Below, one piece after another: positions 46,959 through 56,465 of a DNA stretch of 64,000 nucleotides (position 1 is the stretch's first letter; the number at the start of each line of letters is the position of its first letter). The notes under the pieces are model-generated. The model saw nothing but the letters and a program-made list of their open reading frames with translations. It was not told the origin of the DNA and did no database searches. Source of the stretch: Mycobacterium sp. ACS4331. GTDB lineage: Bacteria; Actinomycetota; Actinomycetes; Mycobacteriales; Mycobacteriaceae. The position numbers and the translations under genes were made by a program. The DNA lies in the NCBI RefSeq assembly GCF_001667265.1, contig NZ_LZHW01000029.1, forward strand, positions 1 to 64,000. The letters are read 5' to 3'.

Positions 46959-48065
46959 CTACCAGCTCAGCAGCAGCAGTTCGAAGCTGAACCCGGGCCC
47001 CATCGCCAACATGACCCCGAGGCTGCCCGGGGCCGGCGGGTCGGCGATGGTGCGGCGCAGCACGTCGAGCACCGAGGCCGACGAGATGTTGCCGTTCTCC
47101 CGCATGGACTCCGTGCTGTGCGCCAGGGCGTCCAGCGGCAGTCCGACCGCCGAGGCGATCGAGTCGATCACCTTGGGGCCGCCGGGATGACACACCCACG
47201 TCGAGATGTCGTCGGTGGTCAGCCCGTGCTCGGCCAGGAAGCTGTCCACCTCCGCGCCGAGGAACTTGTCGGCCATCTTCGGGACGTCGCGTGACATCAC
47301 GAGCTGGAATCCGGAGGAACTGACGTTCCAGCCCATGACGTCCACGGTGTCGGGGAACAGCCGGCTTCGCGTGGCCAGCACGCGGGGATCGGCATGAACC
47401 CCCGGGTGCGACGGCACGCGGTCGGCGCCGGTGCCGACCACCGCGGCGGCACCGTCCCCGAACAGGCACACCCCGATGAGCGCGGGAATCGAGGTGTCGT
47501 CGCGCTGCAGGGTCAGTGAGCACAGTTCCACCGACAGCAGCAGGGCCACGTGATCGGGGTAGCCGCGCAGGTAGTCGTGCATCCGGGACATCCCGGCCGC
47601 GCCGGCCACACAGCCGAGCCCGAACAGCGGGATGCGTTTGACGTCGGGTCGCAGGCCGACTCGGGACGCCACCCTCGCGTCGATGGTCGGGACGGCCACC
47701 CCGGTGCTCGACACCGTGATGATGGCGTCGACCTCGTCGGCCCCGAGATGGGCGGCCTCCAGTGCCGAGCGGATGGCCTGTTCGCCGAGGTCGGTGGCGA
47801 CTTCGAGGTAGGCGGTGTTGGCCTCGGTGAATCCGGACAGCTTCGGATAGCGGTTCAACGGCAGCGCCAGACTGCGGGTGTCGACCCCGGCGGTCTGTGC
47901 GAACCGCATGAACTCCGGGCCGCCCATCGTGGTGAGTTCCTGGGCGACCTCGGCCTGGTCGTACCGGTTCGGCGTGAACGCCACCGCGGTGCCCGCGATG
48001 CGGGGTGCGCCACTGCGGTGGTGGGTGATCGGATCGGTCAGGGGGAAATGCGTGGTATCGGTCAT
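46959..48065 (-). CDS. Type III polyketide synthase
   Basis: 368-residue chalcone-synthase-fold enzyme. The catalytic triad is complete: C152 in LFGLGCVAGAAG, H293 in WVCHPGGPKV and N326 in RENGNISSASV. It condenses malonyl-CoA units on an acyl-CoA starter; in mycobacteria such enzymes make alkyl pyrones and phenolic lipids. The neighbouring methyltransferase probably modifies the product. The ATG at 48065 (MTDTTHFP) was chosen by family start; longer readings enter the AT-richer leader. A palindrome at 48097-48110 lies 32 bp upstream. Confidence 0.93.
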   Translation of the reverse strand: MTDTTHFPLTDPITHHRSGAPRIAGTAVAFTPNRYDQAEVAQELTTMGGPEFMRFAQTAGVDTRSLALPLNRYPKLSGFTEANTAYLEVATDLGEQAIRSALEAAHLGADEVDAIITVSSTGVAVPTIDARVASRVGLRPDVKRIPLFGLGCVAGAAGMSRMHDYLRGYPDHVALLLSVELCSLTLQRDDTSIPALIGVCLFGDGAAAVVGTGADRVPSHPGVHADPRVLATRSRLFPDTVDVMGWNVSSSGFQLVMSRDVPKMADKFLGAEVDSFLAEHGLTTDDISTWVCHPGGPKVIDSIASAVGLPLDALAHSTESMRENGNISSASVLDVLRRTIADPPAPGSLGVMLAMGPGFSFELLLLSW

Positions 48066-48096
48066 AACGCTCAAAAGTACGGATAAATCGAGCCAT

Positions 48097-48110
48097 TTCC
48101 AGTGCTGGAA
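48097..48110. promoter_or_regulatory. Candidate operator upstream of the polyketide synthase
   Basis: TTCCAG and CTGGAA form a perfect inverted repeat separated by TG (48097-48110), 32 bp before the type III synthase start. A small symmetric site in this place suits a repressor. The regulator is unknown. Confidence 0.35.
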
Positions 48111-48382
48111 GGCGTGACAAAGTCCATTGTGAAAATGTGCGGCCAGCGGAATAAAAGATCTTCCTGTGTATCTGTGAACTTCCTGGTCAGAACGGATCCA
48201 AAGGCCGAGATAAAGCCATTCCTGATGAACAATTCTGTGGCGATTCCCGAGCATTGGCTGTGCATCCGCTGGGCATGGAACCGGTGGAGGAATCGGGGCG
48301 ATTATACGAATGGCGTGCGTCTCAGACTGGGAATTCGATGCCGGCTGCCTGCCGATCGGCTGACAGCCGACCGTGAAGAGTC

Positions 48383-48416
48383 ACGGGGACGAAGAACCCC
48401 GTGAACGGGACGGGGA
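48383..48416 (-). terminator. Overlapping hairpins after tRNA-Leu
   Basis: CACGGGG (48383-48389) pairs with CCCCGTG (48398-48404), and CCCCGT (48398-48403) can alternatively pair with ACGGGG (48411-48416). They lie 20-55 bp downstream of the tRNA 3' end on its strand, fitting a terminator, although no long T-run follows. Confidence 0.5.
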
Positions 48417-48436
48417 AGAAGAAGAGATGAAGAGAG

Positions 48437-48522
48437 TGTCCGAGGGGGGACTTGAACCCCCACGCCCGTTAATAGGGCACTAGCACCTCAAGCTAGCGCG
48501 TCTGCCATTCCGCCACTCGGAC
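48437..48522 (-). tRNA. tRNA-Leu (anticodon GAG)
   Basis: On the minus strand an 86-base cloverleaf folds: acceptor arms GTCCGAG and CTCGGAC with discriminator A at 48437, D-arm with TGGCAGACG, anticodon stem CTAGC/GCTAG around loop TTGAGGT (anticodon GAG, reading CUC/CUU), a long variable arm (TGCCC/GGGC type) as in leucine tRNAs, and T-arm GTTCAAGTC. CCA is not encoded. It marks the border between the accessory block and the conserved block. Confidence 0.95.
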
Positions 48523-48625
48523 CTGCTCGCCGCACCCCGTCTCCGCGGTGGGGCAGCTAAGGCTAACGGATCATGCCGCGTTGGCCCAAACCCGCACGCC
48601 GCGGGCGCGACGCGCGCTGGTAGTA

Positions 48626-49969
48626 ATGGGAACTGTGACCCACTCCGTGCGCGCCGTCGACGAGGTGGTCGGCCTTGTCAGCAGCCTGATCCGGTTCGAC
48701 ACCTCCAACACGGGGGAGCTCGAAACCACCAAGGGCGAGGCCGATTGCGCGCGGTGGGTGATGGCCCAGCTCGAGGAGGTCGGGTACTCCTGCGAGTACG
48801 TCGAATCGGGGGCGCCGGGCCGGGCCAACGTGTTCGCGCGGCTTGCGGGCGCCGATCGTGAGCGCGGTGCGCTGCTGGTGCACGGGCACCTCGACGTCGT
48901 GCCCGCTGAAGCCGCCGACTGGAGCGTGCACCCGTTCTCGGGTGCGGTCGAGGGCGGTTACGTCTGGGGCCGTGGCGCGATCGACATGAAGAACATGGTC
49001 GGGATGATGATCGCGGTCGCCCGGCACTTCAAACGCGCCGGGATCGTGCCGTCCCGCGACATCGTGTTCGCCTTCGTCGCCGACGAGGAGGCCGGCGGGA
49101 AGTACGGCTGCCGTTGGCTGGTGGAGAATCGGGCGGATCTCTTCGAGGGCGTCACCGAGGCGATCGGTGAGGTCGGCGGCTACTCGTTGACCGTCCCGCG
49201 CCGCGACGGCGGTGAGCGCAGGCTGTATCTGATCGAGACCGCCGAGAAGGGCATGCTGTGGATGCGGCTGACGGCGCGGGCGCGGGCCGGGCACGGGTCG
49301 ATGGTGCACCAGGACAACGCCGTCACCGTGCTGGCCGAGGCCGTGGCGAAACTCGGGCGGCACCGCTTCCCGATCGTCCTGAGCCCCGCGGTCGAGGAGT
49401 TTCTGACCGCGGTCGCCGAGGAGACCGGCTACAGCTTCGATCCCGATTCGCCCGACATCGACGGTGCCATCGCCAAACTGGGGTCGATCTCCCGGATCAT
49501 CGGCGCCACCCTGCGGGACACCGCCAACCCGACCATGCTCAAGGCCGGCTACAAGGCCAACGTCATTCCCGCGACCGCCGAGGCGGTGTTCGACTGCCGT
49601 GTGCTGCCGGGCCGGCAGGCCGCCTTCGAGCGGGAGGTCGACGAGATCATCGGCCCCGACGTGACGCGCGAGTGGATCACCGAACTGCCCTCGTATGAGA
49701 CCAGTTTCGACGGTGACCTGGTGGACGCCATGAACGCCGCGCTGCTGGCCGTCGACCCCGAGGCGCGCACCGTGCCGTACATGCTGTCGGCCGGTACGGA
49801 CGCAAAGCACTTCGCGCGCTTGGGAATCCGCTGCTTCGGCTTCATTCCGCTGCGGCTGCCACCCGAACTCGACTTCACCGCGCTGTTCCACGGTGTCGAC
49901 GAGCGGGTGCCCGTCGAGTCCCTCGAGTTCGGCGCGCAGGTTCTCGAGCACTTCCTGACCCACTGCTAG
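48626..49969 (+). CDS. M20 family metallopeptidase (Rv2141c-like)
   Basis: 447-residue zinc peptidase of the M20/ArgE-DapE group. Metal and catalytic segments are present: [11 protein letters not shown] (ligand H, D), [10 protein letters not shown] (bridging D), VADEEAGG (catalytic Glu pair) and a final H in [11 protein letters not shown]. tuberculosis annotates the syntenic gene as dapE2 or a hypothetical peptidase; substrate is unproven. ATG at 48626 or GTG at 48635 are both possible; neither has a good ribosome site and a leaderless transcript is possible. Confidence 0.88.
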   Translation: MGTVTHSVRAVDEVVGLVSSLIRFDTSNTGELETTKGEADCARWVMAQLEEVGYSCEYVESGAPGRANVFARLAGADRERGALLVHGHLDVVPAEAADWSVHPFSGAVEGGYVWGRGAIDMKNMVGMMIAVARHFKRAGIVPSRDIVFAFVADEEAGGKYGCRWLVENRADLFEGVTEAIGEVGGYSLTVPRRDGGERRLYLIETAEKGMLWMRLTARARAGHGSMVHQDNAVTVLAEAVAKLGRHRFPIVLSPAVEEFLTAVAEETGYSFDPDSPDIDGAIAKLGSISRIIGATLRDTANPTMLKAGYKANVIPATAEAVFDCRVLPGRQAAFEREVDEIIGPDVTREWITELPSYETSFDGDLVDAMNAALLAVDPEARTVPYMLSAGTDAKHFARLGIRCFGFIPLRLPPELDFTALFHGVDERVPVESLEFGAQVLEHFLTHC

Positions 49970-50003
49970 ACCGATCGCACCTCCTCCCGAAAGGAACACC
50001 AGC

Positions 50004-50534
50004 ATGGCCTTCGACTACAACCCCTACGACTTCCTGCCGAAGCTGCCCAGCTTCACGCTCACCTCGACGTCGTTCTCCGACGGCCAACCGTGGGGCAACG
50101 ACCAGGTCAGCGGCCTGATGGGGGCCGGGGGATCCGACATCTCCCCGCAGCTCAGCTGGTCGGGCTTCCCCGAGGAGACCCGCAGCTTCGCCGTCACGGT
50201 CTACGACCCTGATGCCCCGACCGGATCGGGCTTCTGGCACTGGGCGGTGGCCAACCTGCCCGGGACGGTCACCGAACTGCCCGCCGGCATCGGCGACGGC
50301 AGCGAACTGCCCGGTGATGCCCTGACCCTGGCCAACGATGCGGGCCTGCGCCGCTTCGTGGGTGCGGCCCCGCCGGCCGGCCACGGATTCCACCGCTACT
50401 TCGTCGCGGTGCACGCGCTGCAGGTCGAGAAGCTCGAGATCGACGAGTCGGCGACGCCTGCCTACCTCGGCTTCAACCTGTTCATGAACGCGATCGCGCG
50501 CGCCGTCATCCACGGCACCTACGAACAGAAATAA
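50004..50534 (+). CDS. PEBP/YbhB family protein (Rv2140c-like)
   Basis: 176-residue cytosolic protein of the phosphatidylethanolamine-binding/Raf-kinase-inhibitor family. Core elements are visible: [34 protein letters not shown] (the anion-binding DPDAP...H site near residue 75) and [14 protein letters not shown]. The M. tuberculosis homologue binds lipid and locostatin in vitro; its cell role is unknown. GAAAGGA at 49988 gives a good ribosome site. It follows the M20 gene by 34 bp, likely one operon. Confidence 0.9.
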   Translation: MAFDYNPYDFLPKLPSFTLTSTSFSDGQPWGNDQVSGLMGAGGSDISPQLSWSGFPEETRSFAVTVYDPDAPTGSGFWHWAVANLPGTVTELPAGIGDGSELPGDALTLANDAGLRRFVGAAPPAGHGFHRYFVAVHALQVEKLEIDESATPAYLGFNLFMNAIARAVIHGTYEQK

Positions 50535-50557
50535 CTCGCACCCCCCTTCTCTTTCCC

Positions 50558-50774
50558 GCGAGCGCCCGTGTCTGTACGCGACCCGCCGAGGTTCTGCGTA
50601 CAAACCCGGGCGCTCGCCAGTTCAGGGGACCAACGGGGTGACGCGGGAGTCAAATCAACGCCGGCCCAGTGCGTTCCGTTCACACCGTCGCCACTGGGGC
50701 GCATGACCAGGACGCCGAGCGGCCGCCTTTGTACGTTGGGGGCGGCGTGTTTTGTACAAACACGGGCGCTCGCC
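50558..50774. repeat. Three copies of a 20-bp intergenic repeat
   Basis: The unit GCGAGCGCCCGTGTnTGTAC occurs at 50558-50577 (plus) and, inverted, at about 50598-50617 and 50755-50774. The two inverted copies differ at one base within GTACAAACnCGGGCGCTCGC. Copies 1 and 2 can form a hairpin with about 23-bp imperfect arms and a 14-bp loop (50558-50617). The 265-bp gap has no gene. It looks like a member of a dispersed extragenic palindrome family and may also end transcription of the PEBP gene. Confidence 0.8.
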
Positions 50775-50799
50775 GGGGTGGGGCGATACCGTAGCCGAG

Positions 50800-51258
50800 A
50801 TGGTTGCTCAGGCACTGCGTGAACGTCGGCTGGCGGTGATTCGCGAGCATATGGAGACCGAGGTCTCCAAGGAGTTCGACCGCACGCTGGCGACCTTCGA
50901 CGGCCATCCGCGCTACGAGATCATGCCCACCGGGCAGGTCTTCGACGGTGCGGACGCCGTCATGGACTACTACCGGACGACGCGCACCGCGTTCCCCGAC
51001 CAGCGCCATGAGAATGCGCGCTTCCACGTGGCCGACGACACGGTGATCGTCGAATTCGACCTGCTGGGAACCAATCTGGGGGAGTTCTACGGGTTGCCCC
51101 CGACCGGGAAGTCATTCCGTGTGCCGGTCATCGCGGTGTTCTTCTTCGAGGGGGAGGGGATCATCAACGAGCGCGTCTACTTCGATTCGGCCAGCCTGGT
51201 CACCCAGATCGGCCGTGCCGAACTGCTGGCATCCACGGGCGGGGACGGCGCGGCGTGA
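50800..51258 (+). CDS. NTF2-like SnoaL/ester cyclase-type protein
   Basis: 152-residue cone-shaped NTF2-like protein, closest to the SnoaL/ester cyclase-like group ([59 protein letters not shown]). Members bind or cyclise small hydrophobic molecules; the reaction here is unknown. The ATG at 50800 lies just after the intergenic repeat; an in-frame ATG at 50752 would begin inside the repeat and is rejected. The stop overlaps the following metallo-beta-lactamase-fold gene (GTGA). Confidence 0.8.
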   Translation: MVAQALRERRLAVIREHMETEVSKEFDRTLATFDGHPRYEIMPTGQVFDGADAVMDYYRTTRTAFPDQRHENARFHVADDTVIVEFDLLGTNLGEFYGLPPTGKSFRVPVIAVFFFEGEGIINERVYFDSASLVTQIGRAELLASTGGDGAA

Positions 51259-52067
51259 AGGTCCATCACCTCAACTGCGGCACCATGCACGCCCCCGGCG
51301 CCATGTTCGTGTGCCATGTGCTCCTGGTCGAGACCGACGCCGGTCTGGTCCTGGTCGACACCGGGTACGGCCTGCTCGACTGCGCGGATCCGCGACGCAT
51401 CGGTCCGTTGCGGCATCTGCTTCGTCCGGCGCTGCGTGTCGAGGAGACCGCGGCCCACCAGATCGAACAGCTGGGGTTCCACCGCGAGGACGTGCGCCAC
51501 ATCGTCACGACGCATTTCGACTTCGACCACATCGGTGGACTCGCCGACTTCCCCCATGCGCAGGTGCACGTGACGGCCGCCGAAGCGCGGGGCGCGGTGT
51601 CGGCGCCCTCGTGGTCCGAGCGGATCCGGTACCGCAGCTGCCAGTGGTCGCATGATCCGAAGCTCGTCGAACACTGCCCCGACGGCGAAGCCTGGCGTGG
51701 ATTCGCCGCGGCCCGCGAACTGACCGACATCGCACCCGGCATCGTCTTGATCTCGTTGCCCGGCCACACCCGCGGGCACGCGTGTGTCGCGGTCGATGCG
51801 GGCGAGCGGTGGATCCTGCACTGCGGCGACGCCTTCTACCTTCGGGGCGTCATCGACGGGCGGACTCCCGTGCCCAGGACCGTGACGGTCTCGGCGATGG
51901 CAAGCGCATTCAACTACCGCCAGATGCGGGCCAATCAGGAGCGCCTGGCCGAACTGCATCAGCGCGGTGAACCCGATCTGCTGATGGTCAGCGCGCATGA
52001 TCCGGTCCTGCTGACCCGCGCGCAGCGTGGCCCTCAGTCCGACAGCCAGCCCCAGTCCGAAAGCTAA
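51255..52067 (+). CDS. Metallo-beta-lactamase-fold hydrolase
   Basis: 270-residue enzyme with the dinuclear metal motif HxDxDH at H87-F-D-F-D-H92, followed by GHTRGH near 175 and GDAFYL near 195 for the remaining ligands. The group resembles N-acyl homoserine lactonase/glyoxalase II-like proteins; the substrate is not readable. It is translationally coupled to the NTF2-like gene, so the pair may handle one small molecule. The pair is inserted between the PEBP and pyrD genes, which I recall as adjacent in M. tuberculosis. Confidence 0.85.
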   Translation: MKVHHLNCGTMHAPGAMFVCHVLLVETDAGLVLVDTGYGLLDCADPRRIGPLRHLLRPALRVEETAAHQIEQLGFHREDVRHIVTTHFDFDHIGGLADFPHAQVHVTAAEARGAVSAPSWSERIRYRSCQWSHDPKLVEHCPDGEAWRGFAAARELTDIAPGIVLISLPGHTRGHACVAVDAGERWILHCGDAFYLRGVIDGRTPVPRTVTVSAMASAFNYRQMRANQERLAELHQRGEPDLLMVSAHDPVLLTRAQRGPQSDSQPQSES

Positions 52068-53122
52068 GAGGCCGACCCCACGGCGTCGCTCAGCGAGGCG
52101 AAGCCGCCGGCGTGCAACCGCGCCGCGATGCCGTCGTGAATGTTCTTGGCCCACATGCCGCCGCCGTAGATGAAGCCGGTGTAGCCCTGCAGCAGCGTCG
52201 CGCCCGCGGTGATGCGCTCCCAGGCGTCGTCGGCGGTCTCGATGCCGCCCACGCTGATCAGCACCAGCTTGTCGCCCACCCGGCCATACAGTCGGCGCAG
52301 GATCTCCAAAGACCGGTGTGCGACCGGTGGGCCTGAGACTCCGCCCGCGCCCAGCGCGGCGACGCCCGGGGTGCGCAGACCGTCCCGCGAGATCGTGGTG
52401 TTGGTCGCGACGATGCCGGCCAGCCCCAATTCGACTGCCAGATCAGCGATGTCGTCGACATCGGAGTCGGACAGATCGGGCGCGATCTTCACCAGCACGG
52501 GCGTCGTCGTCTCGTCGAGCACCGCGGCCAGGATGGGCCGCAGCGACTCGACGGCCTGCAGATCACGCAGGCCCGGTGTGTTGGGCGAACTGACGTTCAC
52601 CACCACGTAGCTGGCCAGCGGCCCCAGAAGCCGTGCGCTGGTGCGGTAGTCGTCGACCGCCTGTTCGGGGGGCGTGACCTTGGTCTTGCCGATGTTCACA
52701 CCGATCGGGATGTCCGGTTGGTGCCGGGCCAACTGCAGGGCGAGTTCCCCGGCGCCTCGGTTGTTGAAGCCCATCCGGTTGAGCAGTCCGCGATCCTCGG
52801 GCAGCCGGAACAGCCGCGGCGCGGGATTGCCGGGCTGGGCGGCCGCGGTGACGGTGCCCACCTCGGCGTAGCCGAATCCCAGGGCGCCCCAGACGTTCAG
52901 TCCGTGCCCGTCCTTGTCGAATCCGGCGGCCAGTCCCAGCGGGCCGGGAAACCGCACGCCGAAGACCGTGCTGGCCAGGATCGGGTCGCTGGGGGCCAGC
53001 CGTGCGCGCAGTCGTCGGCGGGCCGGGCCCGGGGCCGTGGCGGCACGCAGGGCCGTGAACGCGACGGTGTGGATCCGCTCGGCGGGAATGAGGAACAGTC
53101 CGCGTCGCAGCGTGTTGTACAT
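52064..53122 (-). CDS. pyrD: PyrD, class 2 dihydroorotate dehydrogenase
   Basis: 352-residue membrane-associated, quinone-dependent FMN enzyme of pyrimidine synthesis. The N-terminal amphipathic helices (about 1-40), [28 protein letters not shown], the catalytic serine in [13 protein letters not shown] and the FMN segment NTTISRDGL are all class 2 features. ATG at 53122 shares a base with the stop of the upstream DUF5703 gene. It overlaps the convergent metallo-beta-lactamase-fold gene by 4 bp. Confidence 0.95.
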   Translation of the reverse strand: MYNTLRRGLFLIPAERIHTVAFTALRAATAPGPARRRLRARLAPSDPILASTVFGVRFPGPLGLAAGFDKDGHGLNVWGALGFGYAEVGTVTAAAQPGNPAPRLFRLPEDRGLLNRMGFNNRGAGELALQLARHQPDIPIGVNIGKTKVTPPEQAVDDYRTSARLLGPLASYVVVNVSSPNTPGLRDLQAVESLRPILAAVLDETTTPVLVKIAPDLSDSDVDDIADLAVELGLAGIVATNTTISRDGLRTPGVAALGAGGVSGPPVAHRSLEILRRLYGRVGDKLVLISVGGIETADDAWERITAGATLLQGYTGFIYGGGMWAKNIHDGIAARLHAGGFASLSDAVGSAS

Positions 53123-53394
53123 CAAAGCTCCGGTAGGTCGCCCGCGTACGGATTGAGCACACGGGATTTCTTGCGTCGCAGCAGAACCCGCCGCGATCCG
53201 TCGGTGTAGAGCCGCACCTTGGTCAACTCCCAGCCGCGGTACTCCGCCTCGATGGACAGCCGGGTGGACGCCGTCAGCCGCGTGACATCCGGGGGCAGTC
53301 GCAGCGGAATCCACTCGTACTCGTCGGACAGGTCATGATCCCAGCCGAGAGGCATCCGGCTGCGCGAGGCCCGCGCACCGCCCCCCGTGCTCAT
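53122..53394 (-). CDS. DUF5703 family protein
   Basis: 90-residue uncharacterised actinobacterial protein ([52 protein letters not shown]). No motif tells a reaction. It overlaps the LppL-like gene upstream by ATGA and pyrD downstream by one base, so all three are translated together. Alternative start ATG at residue 14 (MPLGWDHD) is possible. Confidence 0.75.
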   Translation of the reverse strand: MSTGGGARASRSRMPLGWDHDLSDEYEWIPLRLPPDVTRLTASTRLSIEAEYRGWELTKVRLYTDGSRRVLLRRKKSRVLNPYAGDLPEL

Positions 53395-54455
53395 CGGGTA
53401 CCTGACGCCCGCGCGATGATCTGCACTCCCGCACCCGAACCCGACACCACGTACAGGGTGTCGGTGCCGGCGTCGTAGCCGAGGCTGTTCGGTTGCTGCA
53501 CGGTGGGGTGACGCACCTTCTCCACGGGAATTCCAGTGGACAGATCGTAACCAATCACCGTGTTGGACGCGGTCTGTGACACCCAGGAGAGCCCATCCGA
53601 ACCCGCGAGGCCGTACGGTGCCGCCGACACCGGGAACCGCTGACGCATAATCAGCGGTTCGGCGCTGAACACCAGCAGCTCGTCGCCGCGAGTGTCGGTC
53701 ACCAGCACGCGACCCGCGTCGTCGACGACCATCGTGGTGGCGCCCTCACCGGCGCGCAGCGACTGCGCGGCGTTGCCCTCGGCGTCCATCGCGGTGACCG
53801 AGGTCTGCCCGCGGTCCAGCACCAGGGTCGTATCGTCGCTGCTGGCAAGGGAATCCACGCGGGCGAAGATCTTCGAGCGGTGGCTGACGGCGACGGGACT
53901 GCGTGCGGCATCAGCGTCGGCCAGAATCGCCACCGCGCCGTCGGCTGTTCCCAGAACGACTCGTCCGTCGGCGCGCCGCGTGATCGCGGTGAAGTCGGTG
54001 TCCGCCTCGCCGGTCACGTCGACGCGGGTCGTGTTGCCGGAGTCGAGCTCAACCAGCAGGTACCCGCCCCGGGTCGACAGATACGCCCGGCCCGTCCCGT
54101 CGGTGGTCGCCGCGGTGGCCGCGGCAGGCAGGCCCACGGTGCGCGCGGCGCCCCCGGCTGCGGGCATCACCACAAGGCTTGCGGGGTCCCCGGGACGCGC
54201 GCCTGACACCAGCACCACCAGCGCCGCCGCCCCGGCGTCGAACGTCGCGGCGGTCGGCGTACCAGTCAGGGGACGGACGACTCCGGCCGGCGGGGTCAGC
54301 GCGGGCGGCGACACCGCGGGCGTGGCGGCCGGGATCGTCGGCGGCGTCGAGTCGACGACGTCCGAGGAGCACGCCGTGCCACCGACGAGCAGCAGCGCGG
54401 CGCTCGCGGCGGCCAGCGTGTGGCGCACCCACCGGGGGGACTGGAGAGCATTCAC
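53391..54455 (-). CDS. LppL-like lipoprotein with beta-propeller-type repeats
   Basis: 354-residue lipoprotein: signal peptide ending in lipobox GGTAC (C29), a proline/threonine linker, and then about six repeated beta-rich blocks (GRAYLSTRGGYLLVELDSG, GRVVLGTADGAVAILADA, GRVLVTDTRGDELLVFSA, DTLYVVSGSGAGVQII) like a beta-propeller. It occupies the place of M. tuberculosis lppL (Rv2138) upstream of pyrD. Ligand unknown. Divergent from the gene at 54518 with 62 bp between. Confidence 0.85.
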   Translation of the reverse strand: MNALQSPRWVRHTLAAASAALLLVGGTACSSDVVDSTPPTIPAATPAVSPPALTPPAGVVRPLTGTPTAATFDAGAAALVVLVSGARPGDPASLVVMPAAGGAARTVGLPAAATAATTDGTGRAYLSTRGGYLLVELDSGNTTRVDVTGEADTDFTAITRRADGRVVLGTADGAVAILADADAARSPVAVSHRSKIFARVDSLASSDDTTLVLDRGQTSVTAMDAEGNAAQSLRAGEGATTMVVDDAGRVLVTDTRGDELLVFSAEPLIMRQRFPVSAAPYGLAGSDGLSWVSQTASNTVIGYDLSTGIPVEKVRHPTVQQPNSLGYDAGTDTLYVVSGSGAGVQIIARASGTR

Positions 54456-54517
54456 TGTCTGAGACTGTATCGGGGAGGGTCAGCCGGGCCCGCCGAGCCT
54501 GGCGGTATCGTCGGCCC

Positions 54518-54838
54518 ATGACATTGGCCGACGACCGCACCGCCGCGGGGGCCGACCTGGTCTTCGAGGACATCTCGACCGGAATCCATGCCAGTGGATT
54601 CGGTTCGCTGCCGGACGGACGAACCTTCGCGTTCAGCGTCGTCGACCGTCAACATCTGGTCGTCGAGGTGTACCGGCGCACGATGGTGGGCCCGGTGCCG
54701 GACGCCGACGACGTCGTGGCCACCGCGGTCCGCGGTTGCCGCGACATCGACCTCGACGACGAACGCAGCCTCACCGCCTCGGTGCGCGACGCGATCGCCA
54801 CCGCGGCACCGGGATCTCGGCTGCCCACCGTGGGCTGA
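54518..54838 (+). CDS. Conserved hypothetical protein (Rv2137c-like)
   Basis: 106-residue soluble protein without recognised domain (DLVFEDISTGIHASGFGSLP, FAFSVVDRQHLVVEVYRRTM). It precedes uppP by 27 bp on the same strand, the position of Rv2137c. ATG at 54518 is the first plausible start; no clear ribosome site. Codon use is like that of its neighbours. Role unknown. Confidence 0.7.
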   Translation: MTLADDRTAAGADLVFEDISTGIHASGFGSLPDGRTFAFSVVDRQHLVVEVYRRTMVGPVPDADDVVATAVRGCRDIDLDDERSLTASVRDAIATAAPGSRLPTVG

Positions 54839-54865
54839 CGCGCCAACCACGGTACGGTCGTCGGC

Positions 54866-55711
54866 GTGGATGTGGCGGCGATGTCCTGGCTGCAGGTCGT
54901 GGTGCTGTCCGTGGTGCAGGGGCTGACGGAGTTTCTCCCGATCTCCTCGTCGGGTCACCTGGCGATCACCTCGCGACTGTTCTTCTCCGATGACGCCGGT
55001 GCGTCGTTCACCGCGGTGTCGCAGCTGGGCACCGAGGCGGCGGTCCTGGTGTACTTCGCCAAGGACATCGTCCGGATCGTCCGCGCGTGGTTCGCGGGCC
55101 TGTTCGACCGCGAGCGCCGCGACGTCGACTACCGCATGGGGTGGTTCGTCATCATCGGCACGATCCCGATCTGCGTGCTGGGTCTGCTGTTCAAGGATGT
55201 GATCCGGTCGGGGGCCCGCAACCTGTGGATCGTCGCGACCGCGCTGATTGTGTTCGCCGTCGTGATAGCCGCGGCGGAGTATTTCGGCAGGCAGACCAGG
55301 CACGCCGAGCAGTTGACGTTCCGGGATGCCGTCATCGTCGGCTTCGCGCAGTGTCTGGCGCTGATCCCGGGGGTGTCCCGGTCCGGGGCGACCATCAGCG
55401 CCGGGCTGTTCTTGGGCGTCGACCGCGAACTGGCGGCGCGGTTCGGGTTCCTGTTGGCGATTCCGGCCGTGCTCGCCTCGGGACTGTTCTCCCTGCCGGA
55501 TGCGTTCGAACCGGTCAAAGAGGGCATGAGCGCAACCGGCCCGCAGCTGCTGGTGTCGGTCGTGATCGCGTTCGCCGTCGGGCTGGCCGCGATCGCGTGG
55601 TTGCTGCGATTCCTGGTCCGGCACAGCATGTACTGGTTCGTCGGGTACCGCATCGCGCTCGGCGTGATCGTGATGATCCTGTTGGGGACGGGAGTGATGA
55701 GCGCAACATGA
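54866..55711 (+). CDS. uppP: UppP (BacA), undecaprenyl-diphosphate phosphatase
   Basis: Membrane phosphatase that recycles the polyprenyl carrier of cell-wall synthesis; gives bacitracin resistance. The 281-residue protein has about eight membrane segments and both active-site motifs: [15 protein letters not shown] near residue 15 and [13 protein letters not shown] near 168. It complements the lipid II genes at the left of the window. Its stop overlaps the phosphatase gene by ATGA. Confidence 0.95.
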   Translation: MDVAAMSWLQVVVLSVVQGLTEFLPISSSGHLAITSRLFFSDDAGASFTAVSQLGTEAAVLVYFAKDIVRIVRAWFAGLFDRERRDVDYRMGWFVIIGTIPICVLGLLFKDVIRSGARNLWIVATALIVFAVVIAAAEYFGRQTRHAEQLTFRDAVIVGFAQCLALIPGVSRSGATISAGLFLGVDRELAARFGFLLAIPAVLASGLFSLPDAFEPVKEGMSATGPQLLVSVVIAFAVGLAAIAWLLRFLVRHSMYWFVGYRIALGVIVMILLGTGVMSAT

Positions 55712-56412
55712 CGGTGATCCTGGTTCGGCACGGCCGGTCCACCTCCAACACCGCCCACACGCTGGCGGGACGGTCCGCGGGCGTCGACCTCGACGACAAG
55801 GGCCGCGCGCAGGCGCAGGAGCTTGTCGACAGGCTGGCCGGGCTGCCGATCAAGGCGTTGGTGCGCTCACCGCTGCTGCGCTGCGAGCGGACACTGGAGC
55901 CGCTGGCCGCCGCCCTGGGCCTGACACCCGTGGTCGACGAGCGCATCGTCGAGGTCGACTACGGCTCCTGGACCGGGCGGCCGCTGGGCGAGCTGTTCAA
56001 GGAACCGCTGTGGTCGGTGGTGCAGCAGCAGCCCAGCGCGGCGATCTTCCCCGACGGCGAGGGGCTGGCCGACGTACAGGCGCGCGCGGTCGCCGCGGTG
56101 CGCGAACACGACCGCAGGCTGGCCGAGCAGAACGACGGCGCCGACGTGCTGTGGGTCGCATGCAGCCACGGTGACGTGATCAAGGCCATCGTCGCCGATG
56201 CGCTGGGCCTGCACCTCGACGGGTTTCAGCGGATCACCGCCGATCCCGCCTCATGCAGCGTCATCAGGTACACCGCGATGCGGCCCTTCGTCGTCCACGT
56301 CAATCACACCGGTCCCGCGCTGGCCAGTGCACTGAGCGCGCCACCCACCCCCGACCACGACGGGTCCGCGCCATCGGCGGGTGACGCCGTCGTCGGCGGA
56401 TCGACGGACTGA
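55708..56412 (+). CDS. Histidine phosphatase family protein (Rv2135c-like)
   Basis: 234-residue member of the phosphoglycerate mutase-like histidine phosphatases. The phosphohistidine motif is R7-H8-G9 ([11 protein letters not shown]), with the second arginine in [10 protein letters not shown], Glu in EVDYGSWTG and the late histidine in [10 protein letters not shown]. The C-terminus (about 200-234) is disordered and acidic. This is one of an actinobacteria-specific trio with DUF3090 and a kinase-like protein. Substrate unknown. Confidence 0.88.
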   Translation: MTVILVRHGRSTSNTAHTLAGRSAGVDLDDKGRAQAQELVDRLAGLPIKALVRSPLLRCERTLEPLAAALGLTPVVDERIVEVDYGSWTGRPLGELFKEPLWSVVQQQPSAAIFPDGEGLADVQARAVAAVREHDRRLAEQNDGADVLWVACSHGDVIKAIVADALGLHLDGFQRITADPASCSVIRYTAMRPFVVHVNHTGPALASALSAPPTPDHDGSAPSAGDAVVGGSTD

Positions 56413-56465
56413 AACCACCGGCGGCTCGGCGGCCGTCTCCGGTTTCCCGGTATTTTGGAGGGGCC

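Larger units (their letters stand above)
48066..48436. other. GC-poor region between tRNA-Leu and the polyketide synthase
   Basis: 371 bp without a convincing gene. Composition is visibly lower in GC than the neighbours, especially 48066-48330. Contents seen: the palindrome at 48097, and the tRNA terminator hairpins at 48383-48416. A 100-codon reading frame at 48102-48404 has no ribosome site or recognisable protein. Such a stretch at a tRNA 3' end is where integrated elements leave remnants. Confidence 0.6.

Noticed and set aside
43858-48120. 1420-codon open frame on the minus strand opposite the uvrA-like gene
   Set aside because: It runs antisense through several real genes, has arginine/histidine/glycine-rich low-complexity composition typical of shadow frames in GC-rich DNA, and shows no family motif.
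48102-48404. 100-codon frame in the GC-poor gap beside tRNA-Leu
   Set aside because: No ribosome site, no similarity I recognise, it crosses the terminator hairpins, and its composition fits noncoding DNA.
50752-50799. Upstream ATG start for the NTF2-like protein
   Set aside because: It would translate the intergenic repeat into 16 unrelated residues; the ATG at 50800 gives the normal family start.
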